This document shows, one piece after another, positions 38,032 to 49,167 of a stretch of 64,000 bases of DNA. The stretch's first letter is position 1, and every line of letters begins with the position of its first letter. Under the pieces are notes generated by a model. The model saw only the letters and a program-made list of their open reading frames with translations. It searched no databases and was not told where the DNA came from. Origin of the DNA: Microthyrium microscopicum. Its lineage: Eukaryota; Ascomycota; Dothideomycetes; Microthyriales; Microthyriaceae. Location of the stretch: NCBI GenBank assembly GCA_010405405.1, contig MU004233.1:127067-191066 (forward strand), written 5' to 3'. The position numbers and the translations under genes were made by a program.

Positions 38032-39212
38032 TCAACAAAGAGGCGACTGGATATCTCCATACATGCCCAGGAAATCACAGATCTTCTTCAACCGCTGGCA
38101 ACGACACCATTCGAATTCGTAGGCCTTGCATGTGTCTTCCTTCTGCAGTCTTTCCCAATTAAAATACGCAGCCATTGCGGATGCTGTATAAAGAGGATCT
38201 ACAGGACCCGAGATTAATTGATCACTTGTTGCCGAAGCAAAGTGATTGAATTGCTCTCCTATCACACTCTTCAAGACCTCATTTAGCCGTTTATTCTCCG
38301 CAGCCTCGCCGATTACGATGACGTTGCTGATATGTTCTATTGGTGGGCCGTGATCTGCTTTGATTGGCATATGAATCATCTCTCGCAACGAAGCTTTCAT
38401 GGTTTCTTCAATGGCTGATACGGAAGCTGCTTGATGCAATGCATCGGCTCCAAATTCTAGACTGTGTAGCACCCGTTTTATTTTGACAACACCATCAGCT
38501 AGGTACAGGAGATGTCCAGTCAGAGCAGCCTTTGTATATTCGACGGATACGAGGACTTTATCATCATCCTCGACATCGCCTACTACATCATATGCGAATA
38601 TTGCGAGGGCGCCGGCTGGTGAACCGGTGACTCTAATGCCCGGCAAAAATGAGTGTGCAGCAGCTGAAAGCTGGTCGCGAAGCTTCTGAGATGTTTTGAA
38701 TGGAAATGCAACTTGAGCGGTGGAGATGGTTGTTTCGAGATAGGAATCGGTTGCAGTTTTGAGCGCCTTGAGCATGGGTATAGCAGACTGAAAAGAATCT
38801 TGCTTCCCGCGCCAGCAAGGAACCCAGTCATCAAGAAACTGCGTGTAGGCACATTTAAGATGCGAACATGCCAGCCCCGTCGAAGAAAGCGGTTTGGAGC
38901 TGGATTGTTTTGGCAAAGCCCCCGAGGATGATGGTCTGTCCTGCTTGAGAGTGTAGGCATCTCTCATAAATTGTCGATAGCTTGCACCACCTGTTATTTT
39001 GGCAATATTGGCAATCGTTTTGTTGGGAAAGTAGACGGTAGCAACTCTGTTACAAGCTTGTTAGCATGTTACCAGCATCCACTATAGCTTTGCAAAGGAC
39101 CGTACCCATAGTCGAGAGACAAATGAAAGCCTACTCCAAAATCGACAGCCAACACTGCACTAAAGTATGAGAAGAGGGCACTCGTAAGAACAAATTTGGA
39201 TAGATATATCAT
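38032..39212 (-). CDS. Secreted/ER Hsp70-actin-fold ATPase-like protein
   Basis: Exons 39106..39212 and 38032..39046 give 373 aa. The first ATG giving a signal peptide is 39212 (MIYLSKFVLTSALFSYFSAV), followed directly by VDFGVGFHLSLDYG, which aligns with the Hsp70/actin phosphate-1 loop. The middle (KVLVSVEYTKAALTGHLLYL) occupies the phosphate-2 position but lacks the usual DxGGGT. ISNVIVIGEAAENKRLNEVL matches the adenosine motif, and DPLYTASAMAAYFNWE the end of the ATPase domain. No Hsp70 substrate-binding domain follows, and it is much shorter than true Hsp70. ATP binding is plausible; chaperone activity is not shown. The stop lies 31 bp from a MITE, and the gene is convergent with the HET gene. 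Confidence 0.72.
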
Positions 39213-40177
39213 TTCCTGGTACAAGTTGAAGCTAGACTTTGCTTGCTTGGTGCGTATTGTCTTTGCTAGAAATATGGTGAGTGGAGGTTTATATCCTGCC
39301 TCGCCGCATGTTGCTCGCCGCCAAATGTGAAAGGACAGAACTCTTGCGTGTACTCCAATACGTTTACGCCGCAAGAGACTCCTAACGTGTTACTCTTTGC
39401 GGGTTCACATTCTCGCTTCATTACGATTTTTACCACAAAGACTGGATCAAACTCAAGCCCGCCGAATCAGATCGCTAGAGCATAGATTCCGTCTGTTCTC
39501 GATTTTCACTTTATTGCAGCTGATTTCAAAGCGGGGTTTCCTTCAGAACTAATGATATGTTGGTTCAGGATTTAAAATTCCTGCTCTCTAATGATGGCAG
39601 CATCGATGGCACGCTGCGGAGCTAATCGGGTCTGATAATTGCCCGTTCCATCGCCCTGGAGTTCGTATTTCAGCAGGTGAAGCGCTTTAATGTCTTCTCC
39701 ACTTCCTTTCCAGAGCTCTGTTCATGTTATGATCCTATTTTCTGTGTTACAGCGATCTTCTGATTTACATGAAGTCCGGGTGGAATTGAAAGCGATGTTG
39801 AAGTCCGCGTGAGCAGTCTTAGAGGCAGATTGAAGTCGGAATCTGTTTTGGCCAGATTTGGGTCAGATTCACACAAAGCTGGGGCAATGGTCAATTCTTC
39901 ATGGTGTCGAGATACAGAATATATATCGAGAATCATGTCGTCTTTGTAGTAGGGAGATGGCTGTGATATCAGATCCGGAGGCAACTTTGGTGAGGCGAAA
40001 ACCCTCGAGGGCCGCAAATCCAATCAACCCGTATCTAGGTATCATACAAAAACAATTGGTTCACTGCATGTGCTGCACGATGTAGAGGAAGTGGACATGT
40101 TGCAATCCGCGTAAGTAATGCTATAGAACAAATGTATTTCCCAACCCCCATGCTCCGAATGTCAAATCTATCATAAT
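39213..40177. other. Gene-free region between the ATPase and glucosyltransferase genes
   Basis: It holds the promoter of the ATPase gene and the 3' end of the glucosyltransferase gene, both on the minus strand. A 98-codon minus frame (39727-40023) has no recognisable motif and I do not call it. No repeats seen. Confidence 0.45.
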
Positions 40178-43100
40178 TTACAGTTCATCTTTATCCGACG
40201 GCCGTCCCTTCTCGCTTGACGCCGTCTCACTCGCAGGCCGATCTTTATCCTTCAACTCATCCTCCTGTACACTACCCAACGGCCGATCCCCACCCGCCTT
40301 AGTTCTCCGTGCCAGCTCCGCAATCTCATCGTCATACTCCGTCCACTCAGGTACCTGTCGTCTTGCGCGCTCTAACTTCGGCTCCTTTGTCTCAGGATTA
40401 TTGCACAAGTCAATAGTCTTTGCGTCCTTGAGGCTATCGTCGCTGCACCAAGTTTCGCACCACAGCCAGTTCTGGTCTAGGCTGTGGATGGGAATGACCT
40501 GTTGCATGTTGTTGGGCAGATCTTGGTCCAGATTGCTGAGACTGTTGGGATCGGCGGACAACTGGTGGTACTGCTGGCGTAGGCGATCACCGGCTGCTAT
40601 CTGGCGGAAACGCTTGAGATCTACGACGTACAGCGCGGAGATGTGGTATGGCAGGCCGCGTAAGAAGTTCTTCCAGTAGCCTTGCTTCCAGAACCGGTAG
40701 CCTTCCATCTCCATGCGCGAGTCACACATGGGTGTGAAGCCGTAAGGAGCGCCTTGGAGGTCGACGGCGTTGAGGTTGGCCATATCGGTGCGAACGATCT
40801 GGTCAGCATCGACGAAGATGACTTTGTCGAGATCGAGCGGGAAGAGCACGTCCAAGAAGAGGATCTTGTAGCCCCAGATTTCACGTTGTTTTTCTTTTTG
40901 GGAGCGAAGCCAGTGAGGCCATTTGTAAGTGACCATTTCGTACTCAAAGCCGTATTCCTTGGCCATGATTGGGACAAATGATTTGAAGGAAGGGGAGAGG
41001 AATTGCTCGATGAACCAGAATTTGACAGTCTGATTGGTGTGGCGCATGACGGAAACCATCATGATGTTCAGCATGCGTTCGTACAAGTGACCAGAGGCGA
41101 CGGAGAAGATGTTGATGTCAGCATGCGGTTTTGCTGTGACGCCTTTAGATAGGCCGGCCTTTTGGAGGAGATTGCCGACGAATTTGCTGCCTTGCTTGAC
41201 CATGTCGGAGGATTTGCTGGCGTCCATCTCGAGAACGTCTTCCATCTCCATGCCTGGTTTACGTGAGAGGCGAGGGTACAATGTGACACCTAGGAAGCTG
41301 AGTAGTGCGACTTCCGTCTTGTTATCCTCGGGGCGAGCTTCATAGCCAAGCGAGCCAACGCTGTCAAGATTAAATATCTCTCGGCTGGGACCTGCCTTGA
41401 GATCAATCTTGTAATAGCCTGGGTTCGCCTTAAACTGGAAATAGCCTAGATTGGCCATGATCGTGGTGTCGGCGAAATGTGGATCCTTTGCTGTTGATAA
41501 GAGAAGCTGAGCTCCTTTGGGAACATTGCCCTCGGCGTCAACATCTCTGGAGTGGCCTTCAATCAGAATCGACTCCAGTTGATACGTAGCATCGACCCGA
41601 CTATTAGCAGGTAGTGAGCTTAGTTTCAGGTTATCCAAGTCATGAATCGATTCTTTGGATGCAACTAGCCACGCAGCGGGAACATCCATTCCAAGGTTGA
41701 GTAGAGCTTTAGCTGGAATGCGATTAAAACGAGCGGCTCCTCCGGCGATACTACCGTCGTCGTTGAACGATGGCGCCGAGTCCAAGACGTAACGGTAGAA
41801 CCGCTTTACAGGAAGTTCTTCCAGCATGCTTTGAGGATTCATGTAGATTTTCAAGGAGACACCATCAAGCTCAGTCATGGCCTTCAAAATTGGAATCCAT
41901 CTTTGGGCAGTCTCGCTGGCAGGATCAAGTGCGATGACAAAATTGATGCTCGACGTAGAGTTGTCCCCGATAGCAATTGCAGTGTGCTTATCTTGCCAAT
42001 TGTAGAACATACGAGTTCTGATCATTGGCGGAAGCTCGAATATGCCCTCTGGGATTTCAGAGATCTGGGCAGCGGCAATGAGCGAGTAGAAGTTGGCTGC
42101 TGCGGTCGTGTCTTTGATGTTTTCGATATGCCCATCCTCCTCCAGAGCCTCTTGGGCTGGGGTAATTCGCTTTTTCAATTCGTAGTCGTATAACATCTCA
42201 AGTTCAGCAACACCAAGCTCCGCACCTGCTGGTAGTGGACCGACTTGACGACCGTTCAGCAAGAGAGCTGATTGACCCGGCTCCAGTCTCAATGATTTGA
42301 CTAATTCTGGAAGTTGCGGAAACTCGGGATGTCGGGGACCACTATCTAAATCTCCAGAATCCGCCAAATTATTGAAACCTTTCGCGAAATCGTCTAGCGA
42401 TCCAGGAATCTCTTGCTGAGCAACATAGAAGACATAAGCATGACTTGATCTTCGTTTGTCAGTTGTAGTAGCGTTGTTGTTGTGCACGAAAAGAATTTGG
42501 AAGTTCTCATGCTCTTTCCGAAATAATGCAGCATTTGCTGCCAGTCGAACTCCTTCTGGTGTATCAAAATCGGCAATCACCATTAATTGAGAGCCCTTCC
42601 AACTGGGAAATGCTTTAGCTGCGGAAAGTTTTGGAAGTTTGTTGATCTTGTCCTCAAGTCCCTTGAACAGTACAGGCAAGTTGAGTACAGCCACATCCTT
42701 GTCGCTGGCCGGGATAACAATAGGATTGCGTCGAAGAATCGAATTGTTGAGTAGTACACCTGCGAGCCACTCGTCCTCTTCATATTTCCCTTCAAATGCG
42801 CCACGCTGGATAATTTGAATATCGCTGCCGACCTGTTGGCTCAGAGTTTGCAACCATTCTGCATCTGCTTTGACTGGGACTCCATTGACGAAGATTGGGG
42901 CACTGTCGTGAAAAGAACCCAGTCGTTTGAGGTAGGAGTTGGCCTTCTCGAGTCGCGAGCTAATATCTTCATGGCCAATTACTGCTGGAAGATCGAGCTG
43001 CTCCTTATTCTCTTTGAGTGTGCGTGCTTCGATGATTTGCTGAAAGTACCCCGGTTCAGGTTTGAGCACTTTTGCAGCATCTTCCAAATACTTTTCCAGA

Positions 43101-44775
43101 TAGCCCATGATCGCAACAATACCGTATGATTCTTGCAAGTGATAGATGACCTTTGCTTGATCAATTGCCGCAGGTGAAAGTCCAACGGGAACGATGCCCC
43201 AACGGAGTGGAACCTTTCTTTTGATTATGTTCTGTATCGTGTTGACAATCAAGAATGCCGACTCGCTTTTGGAGAAGTCGACGGGAACGATGGCGTTGGA
43301 AATGTCCTTACGAACTGTAGGTAGTTGTCCTGGATATACTCTTTGGAAGAGCTAGACCATGTCAGCCGATAATCAACAGAGCGAAAAACGTTGATACTCA
43401 CCGAATCCAAGTCAGTTGGCCAATCCTGATATCTCTTGTCCTTTTCGATATCATTAAGCCAGATGATAACATCCCCGCCTTCTTCTTCATCCCTCCAGTC
43501 GAAACGTTGGTTCTCTTGTTGAGTATGTGTTGCCATCAGAGCTTTGTTAGACAGAATAGTGATAGCTTCAGCAGCAGTCAAGCCCATATCCCGAAATTGA
43601 TTAATCAGCTTCCGTTCTCGTTTCAAGTGATCTAACAAGGAGAACGCATCGACTTTCCGAGGATCATATTGTATTCCATTGATCCACATGACATTGAGTC
43701 CAGCTGGCAGGAACTGTTCTCGATTGACTTGATACTCTTCAATGAATTCGTTTGAGGCATTACGGGATGCAAGAGATGCCGAGTGCTTTGGAAAATCCTG
43801 CGTCATCTTCAAAAGTGTGTCCATTGGATTCTTGCTTGCTACCGCAAATTGTGCTGCGTTCATGGAAAGACCAGTAACTTCGGACCTAGAAAGTGGTTTC
43901 ATATCTACAACTTCATCATCCTCGAGGCTAGTCTCCGAGCTTCCTTTGTGTTTTTCTTTCTCGGTAACCTCTTCATCCTTCTTGCGGTCATCTATGACAA
44001 TGTAATCGGTTCTCTTGAGGGCCAACTCTACTCCATAGCCACTGATGACCAGTGGCCGCTCTTCAGTCTTCTTCGCAGGCTTATAGCGCACACGGTATCT
44101 TGATGATCCTTTTACTGCGGCATCATAGGAGTGTCTATGAACCTTCTGAAACTCCTTAGAGGTGATATCGGCGTAAACTGTCACAATCACGTCTTGCGCC
44201 TCCGGTCCTAATACACGATCGAAGGGAACAACATCCAGAAGGTCTTGATTCTTCAAAACAGCATTCGCCTTTTCCATTGTCAGGTCACAGTACTGTTTCC
44301 CAGCTATCTCCATCCACACCTCGCAATCCAACCCATCAAGTGATGGTTGGACTGAAGTTTCATAGAACTGGTAATGTGCTTGTATCCGTGGTGCCGAATT
44401 GCGTATGGAAAGTGCGAATTTGAGGGCGGATAGGGATTCGGGATCGGTAATGAGCTTGTCATTTTTAAGGAGTGTAAGGAAGCGCTGGTATAATTCCTTG
44501 TCGGTATTTGACGATTCGAAGTAGCCTTCTGCGATGCGATCGAGGATAGGAAAATAAACGTCAGGCTTCTCATCTGCGGCAGTTTCACTTGAAATCGTTA
44601 GCAAGCAACCGGGTAATTAGAGTTGTGGACCTTACAGAAGCTCTATTATGAACGGTGGAGAAGCGAATGCTGCTTGGACGTCTACATTTATGGAGGGATT
44701 AGCTGTTGCGCGCAGAGGGAAAGCCGCAAACAGGAATAGCAGATGGGCAGCGGACCGCCATGTAAAAGAGCGCAT
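40178..44775 (-). CDS. UDP-glucose:glycoprotein glucosyltransferase (UGGT), ER folding sensor
   Basis: Three exons (44636..44775, 43402..44587, 40178..43351) give 1499 aa, the normal UGGT length. The N-terminal signal (MRSFTWRSAAHLLFLFAAFP) is followed by PPFIIELL, the start of the thioredoxin-like sensor domains. The C-terminal glycosyltransferase family 24 domain has VKFWFIEQFLSPSFK, then IFVDADQIVRTDM (DAD metal/UDP site), YGFTPMCDSR, GYWKNFLRGLPYHISALYVV, and DQDLPNN. A Glu/Asp/Lys-rich tail ends in KDEL, an ER retrieval signal. It reglucosylates N-glycans on misfolded glycoproteins so they re-enter the calnexin cycle. Introns are 48 and 50 bp. Yeast Kre5 and fission-yeast Gpt1 are relatives; catalytic residues look intact, favouring a true UGGT. 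Confidence 0.93.
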
Positions 44776-45860
44776 GGCGCAAATTATATCATACAAAAGC
44801 CAGCAGGTATAGAAAGAGAGAATCAGCTCAACATTTGGTCAAATGTGAGAACGTGGGAGTTCTTAGGGGGTTGCCCAAGGCTGTTCAAGATGCAACGTAG
44901 CTCGTTCTGTCGCAGGGAGATGGACCTGGTGCCGGCTGCGTCAACACCGGGATATCAGAAAATCAAGCTCTAGACTGGGTGATACTCGCCAGGCTTGGCT
45001 TCAAATGAGTGCAAGAATTTGACAAACAGGTTGAAGAGGTCGTTCTCGAGTTCGTTGGTTGAAGGCATTTGATCTTTGGGTAGCGGCATTAGCAGCGTCT
45101 GATTGGCTATAATTCTCACCAATAAAAACGTGGCTGCTGCGTGTCCAAATAAGGCTAGGATTCAGCCTTATCTTCACGTCGTCCAACGGCATGGCAAAAC
45201 TAATGGCGTACTCCCGTCAACTCTGAAGGCCCCCAGCCGCTACGATCTGTTTGAGTGCCTTATATGCCACAAAAGGCGTTTATGCTGGGAGTTTTAGTCA
45301 GCTACGGTGGGATTTAAAGCACCTTTTGGTTAGCAGCGCTGGTGGTAGCCATCAGAGTTGTTGGGAGTACGCCATATATTTTGCCATGCCGTTGGACGTC
45401 ACAATTTGGCGATTGCGAGCGATTGATAGAGCCTATCTTTTGAAGCTTAATCGCCGGGAGTTTTAGAATCTGGAAACCACATCCTGCATAAGAAGGAGTG
45501 GTAGAAGGTAGTCGTAACTTAAATGGCAGGTAGCTCTTGGAGTACCTCAGTTCATTTCATCATCTCGCCGGATTTGATCCAATAACTTGATCACCTCACG
45601 CATCGACTATCCAAATACGACCTAGGTGCTCATATCAAGTCACAATTCTAACACGCCTCACTCTACCTCATCACGCCCTCAGTATTGATCTTCGTCATCT
45701 TTTGCACAGCATAAAACTTTCATCATTCACCTCTTTGACACCATCTCCACTCCACGACCTCTACTCCGCAACCTCCACTCCAACCTCTACTCTCGCATCC
45801 ACAACAAATCCTTACATTCACCTTCAAATCCATCGATATCGACATCGAACTTCACCAGCA
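44776..45860. promoter_or_regulatory. Divergent promoter region with a MITE
   Basis: It separates the glucosyltransferase gene (-) from the secreted-protein gene (+). MITE copy C occupies 45185-45393. From about 45590 to 45860 the + strand is pyrimidine-rich (runs of CTCCACTCC, CACCTCT), typical of a fungal leader before the ATG at 45861. Confidence 0.5.
45185..45393. mobile_element. MITE copy C
   Basis: 209 bp, ends AACGGCATGGCAAAACTAAT and ATATTTTGCCATGCCGTT. The interior (AAAGCACCTTTTGGTTAGCA and beyond) is nearly identical to copy B, so B and C form a younger subfamily. No clean 8-bp target duplication: ACGTC occurs near both ends but not at a matching offset. Confidence 0.85.
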
Positions 45861-46539
45861 ATGCGTTTCCTTGCTATCGCATGTGCTGGCTTCGCCGCCA
45901 TTGCTACAGCTGCTTCAATTTCAGGCGCAAAAGCTTCAGTCACCGAGCTCGTTCCACTCCGGAACATCACCATCAACAACGTTCAGTACGGTCTTATTTG
46001 CAATACGGAGCAACTGAACCCGGCCGACACCCAGCGCTGCGTCGATCTGCTCGAAGGACGCGGCATGTGCTTCGTGGCTCGAGAACGTAAGTGCTTTCCG
46101 TTCCCAACTTTTATATGTTTCCCCTGGGCCATGGAAAACAGAGTGTTCTCTGGGAGCCATCGACTTCGATGTGCCAAAGGCTTCTATGGGGCCCATCGGC
46201 TTTCATGGGAGCCAATTGGTTTTACGAAAGCGTTTTCTGGCAGAAAAGTGATCGCATTCGATGGGCGCCATCGCCTCTTGTCCGGGTCGCTGCATAAATC
46301 GTTACTGACCAGTACTAGAATCTGCTCACTTCTGCGAGTGGGGTAGCGTCAAGATCTCGGGTCGTGTCTTTACCCAATTCGGCGCGCAGGGTCAAGATAT
46401 GACCACACGATGCCCATATGTTGCTCATACCGTTGATGTCATCAACCAAAATTGTGGCGGTAGTGGTGGATCTCTGGGTGTTGCGGGTTCTGAGGTCCCA
46501 ATTGACATCGTTGCGCATGTTTCTGGTCATTGGGTCTAG
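45861..46539 (+). CDS. Small secreted cysteine-rich protein (effector-like)
   Basis: Exons 45861..46086 and 46319..46539 give 148 aa. The signal peptide is MRFLAIACAGFAAIATAAS. The mature part has six spaced cysteines, in GLICN, TQRCVD, RGMCFV, HFCEWG, TTRCPY and NQNCGG, which would allow three disulfides. The chosen start is the one giving the signal peptide after a CT-rich leader; an earlier ATG at 45702 is in frame but not needed. Reading through the 232-bp intron gives a false 214-codon frame. There is no confident family; the spacing is loosely like fungal effector folds such as Hce2, but key residues cannot be matched by eye. It is likely an extracellular protein of unknown role. Confidence 0.72.
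46147..46235. repeat. MITE-like palindromic fragment in the intron of the secreted-protein gene
   Basis: GGGAGCCATCGACTTCGATG and GGGCCCATCGGCTTTCATGG resemble the inner arm of the MITE family (CCCATCGACTTCGATGGCTC in copy D). The outer arms are missing. It explains why this intron is much longer than its neighbours. Relationship uncertain. Confidence 0.35.
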
Positions 46540-46584
46540 GCTCAGATGTCAGATTGGGTAACTACCCACACCTCTCTAAAATGA

Positions 46585-46622
46585 TGTGGAGGCCCATCAG
46601 CTTCGGTGGCTCCCATCAGCGG
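46585..46622. repeat. MITE-like arm fragment 3' of the secreted-protein gene
   Basis: GGCCCATCAGCTTCGGTGGC followed by TCCCATCAGC is again close to the inner arm of the MITE family, without full ends. Confidence 0.35.
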
Positions 46623-46695
46623 TGCTATTTTATGTAGATGTCAAATGTCATCGAATGCGTATCCGGCAAGATACTTACACCTTCCAATCTGGATG

Positions 46696-47073
46696 CTACT
46701 CTGCTTTTACTTCACACTCACAGTTCCATTTTAGCCCTGTGATGTGCCTGTGACCTGCAAACATGGCTTTGAGCTCGCATCGGTTTTCTATGGTAGTGTA
46801 GTAGAAAAGTAGTCCGGAGCACCAAGTGGACTTCTCCCAGATCTCAAAGAGGCTCGAAGGAGTGCCTGAAACCAACTTCAATCATTGTCATGCTCATCCC
46901 GTATGGTCGGCCCATTTTGGGAGCTCAGGACAGGCCATCGGTGTTGCCACAAATATCCTCTGAGTCCGGACATCCCATCGCGTATGGGGCCTGATGCCAA
47001 ATGGAAAACTGGCGTAGGTCTTGACAATTCGAACTATTTGAAATGATCGAGGAATATCTATCCAGATAGGCAC
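46696..47073 (-). pseudogene. Broken paralogue of the unknown gene at 2869-4126
   Basis: Reading the minus strand, VPIWIDIPRSFQIV corresponds to VPIWVDKPQTFEDL of the intact gene. Then, in another frame, GYLWQHRWPV corresponds to GYPWQHRWPV. Finally LFYYTTIENRCELKAMF and GHRHITGLKW correspond to LFYSKTQKKWEIKSMF and GHIKGLRW. At least one frameshift separates these blocks, a stop follows shortly after the last one, and the N-terminal third plus the C-terminal exon are absent. Composition is normal, so this is ordinary decay rather than RIP. It lies between the secreted-protein gene and the peroxiredoxin gene. Confidence 0.75.
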
Positions 47074-47462
47074 TAAACTGGTGCGAAGACGACCATGCTT
47101 GTTGTAATTCTAGCAAACCGGATTACCTTTGTTTGCAGATTATGTGCAAGAGAACGGAAAAGGAGAGATGAACTTTGGAATGCTACGCAACTGTTAGGCA
47201 GGGCAGTGGCTGATCTATTTTTAGGAAGGTTCTACCTACGGAGTAAAGTTCAACTTCTAATCGCCCAGCCTACTTCTCATCTTCTTGCGTACAGCCTCGT
47301 TTGCAGCAACTTCCCAATGGCATTTCATGGAAACTTGCGGCGTGAATAACCCTCATTGATTGGGTGGTTGTCGAACAAAGGTTCTAGGATTTTCAAACAA
47401 AGTACATAAGAGCTCCTCTAAATGCATCTTGAATGCTTAGGACGCGTCGATGCAAACCCATT

Positions 47463-48120
47463 TTACTTCAAGACCTTTTCAGCAGCCGACACTATAAAGG
47501 TTAGTTCGTTCAAGTCAAGATTGACAGGTCAAACATACCATTCAAACCAGTGTTATCAGGCTCCACAAAAGCCTCCTTGACCTTTCCATCTTCCACGAGC
47601 AGAGCATAGCGCTTGCCGCGATGTCCACCAAAGATCGCGCTTCCATCGAATGACAAATCCAACCCATCAGTAAACGACAACGCCGGGTCCGCGATGAATC
47701 GCACACCACTCTTTCCTGATGGATCAAGATCACTGCCCCAAGCCTTCATAACGAAAGCATCGTTAACAGACACCACAAACACCTTGCCAGCATCCTTGAG
47801 TTTGGCTGAGTTGATATAGCCCGGCACGTGGCTTTCTGAGCATGCGGGACCTAAAATCGGAATATTAGCGCCTTTAACCTTACTACCATGGAACATATGG
47901 AAACGTGTTACGTACTGAATGCGGCCGGCACGCCGATGATTACTCCTTTGCCGGATTTGAGCTCTTTGGCGAGGTTGACTTTGTTGCCGGGGCTGCCTTC
48001 CATAAGCTCGACGTCTGGAATGGCATCGCCAACTTTGACGAAAGCGCGGGGAGTGGCATGGAAGGCGCGGGCGCGTACAGCGGTGCGCAGAACCGGGGAA
48101 CGGAGCGTTTTTGAGAACAT
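47463..48120 (-). CDS. Peroxiredoxin-5 (AhpC/Prx5 type), probably mitochondrial
   Basis: Exons 47916..48120, 47539..47850 and 47463..47491 give 181 aa. An Arg-rich, acid-free leader (MFSKTLRSPVLRTAVRARAF) predicts mitochondrial import. GVPAAFSPACSESHVPGYI carries the peroxidatic Cys in the Prx5 pattern; the intron splits the Ser codon just before it. FVVSVNDAFVMKAWG and KEAFVEPDNTGLN are further family landmarks. The last 29-bp exon supplies SAAEKVLK, the standard C-terminus, which a single-frame reading would miss. The enzyme reduces H2O2 and organic peroxides. Confidence 0.92.
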
Positions 48121-49167
48121 GGCGAATTATGATGTTTGATGAAGTCGAAGCTTGAATGATCTCGATGTCCCGATTTCATCCATGGATGATGCACAAACAA
48201 GCCCACTTGCATGAAGGGAGGCGTCATTGTGGCGTGTGCCTGACAAGCCACAGTTACAGTTGGTAGGCTCCATCTATTCTGATTATTCTTTTCCAAAAAA
48301 TCGGAGACCGGATGACTTTCTGCGTTCCATGATCCATCAACTGGTCAAGTCATCAGAGCAGCGGCAGAGCCTGCATGAACTATCGAAGGCAACCGACAGA
48401 CAAAATAAATGGCGTGCCCCCATCGACTTCGATGGCTCCTACATAACACGCTCTAGTATTGAGTGCTTTATACAGGGGTTTAGCTTTGGGGATTTTATCG
48501 AATATGATGGAAAGCATAACAACCTCCTAATCAACAGCGTTCGTGGGAGCCGGCGAAGTTGATGGGAGAACGCCATTTATTTTGTCATGCCGTTGCGAAG
48601 GCTTGGACGCGTCTTCTCTATCAAAGATCGATATGAGCCTACCTTGCTTGGAGTTGGCCATCCCCTGGTAGAGCGATATCTCTGGCCAAGAGGTTTCTAT
48701 TTCTCCCTCTTGACTCTACTACTCCAGTGCTTGGGTCTTTTTGGAGGAAGTCTTCTCTACTGAGCAGACCCCGTAGGCATCGGAATTTTCATCCTTGCCA
48801 ATGGTTTAACGGACACAAGACATAGATCCTTCGGGGCTCAGATGCGTCTTATGTCCTTCTCTCATCTTGCAGGTTGCAAGTATGCCTTGACTGATTGCCA
48901 ACTCTACCATCCACACGGAGAACATTCGTTGGCTGTCATCAGACAATACTGACATGTGCTGTACTGAGCTGCCTGTTGTTGATCCAGATGCCTATAGTTG
49001 GCGATTCTCGCAGTCAGGTTCTGCAATTCGTCTATAAATATAGTCGCAAGGTGAGCAACACCTCCATTCCCCAATTTCGACATTATTCCTGGTTCCAATC
49101 GCCATACATTTCTTTACAGCTTGTTTTACTTATATCAACCAACACCAGTCCTTACACTGCAACGAAT
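48121..49167. promoter_or_regulatory. Divergent promoter region with a MITE
   Basis: It lies between the peroxiredoxin gene (-) and the small Cys/His-rich gene (+). MITE copy D occupies 48391-48594, about 270 bp upstream of the peroxiredoxin start. No other feature is supported; the frame open from 48895 to 49168 is upstream leader of the + gene. Confidence 0.45.
48391..48594. mobile_element. MITE copy D, 8-bp target duplication with one mismatch
   Basis: 204 bp. The arms AACCGACAGACAAAATAAAT and CGCCATTTATTTTGTCATGC plus CGTT are inverted repeats. The flanks TCGAAGGC (48383-48390) and GCGAAGGC (48595-48602) match at seven of eight positions. The interior shares AGTGCTTTAT with copy E, so D and E form a second subfamily. 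Confidence 0.85.

Noticed and set aside
39727-40023. 98-codon minus-strand frame
   Set aside because: No signal peptide, domain or splice context; consistent with chance in GC-normal intergenic DNA.
45702-46346. 214-codon frame covering the secreted-protein gene
   Set aside because: It reads through a GT-AG intron (46087-46318). The spliced version gives a signal peptide and a coherent cysteine pattern.
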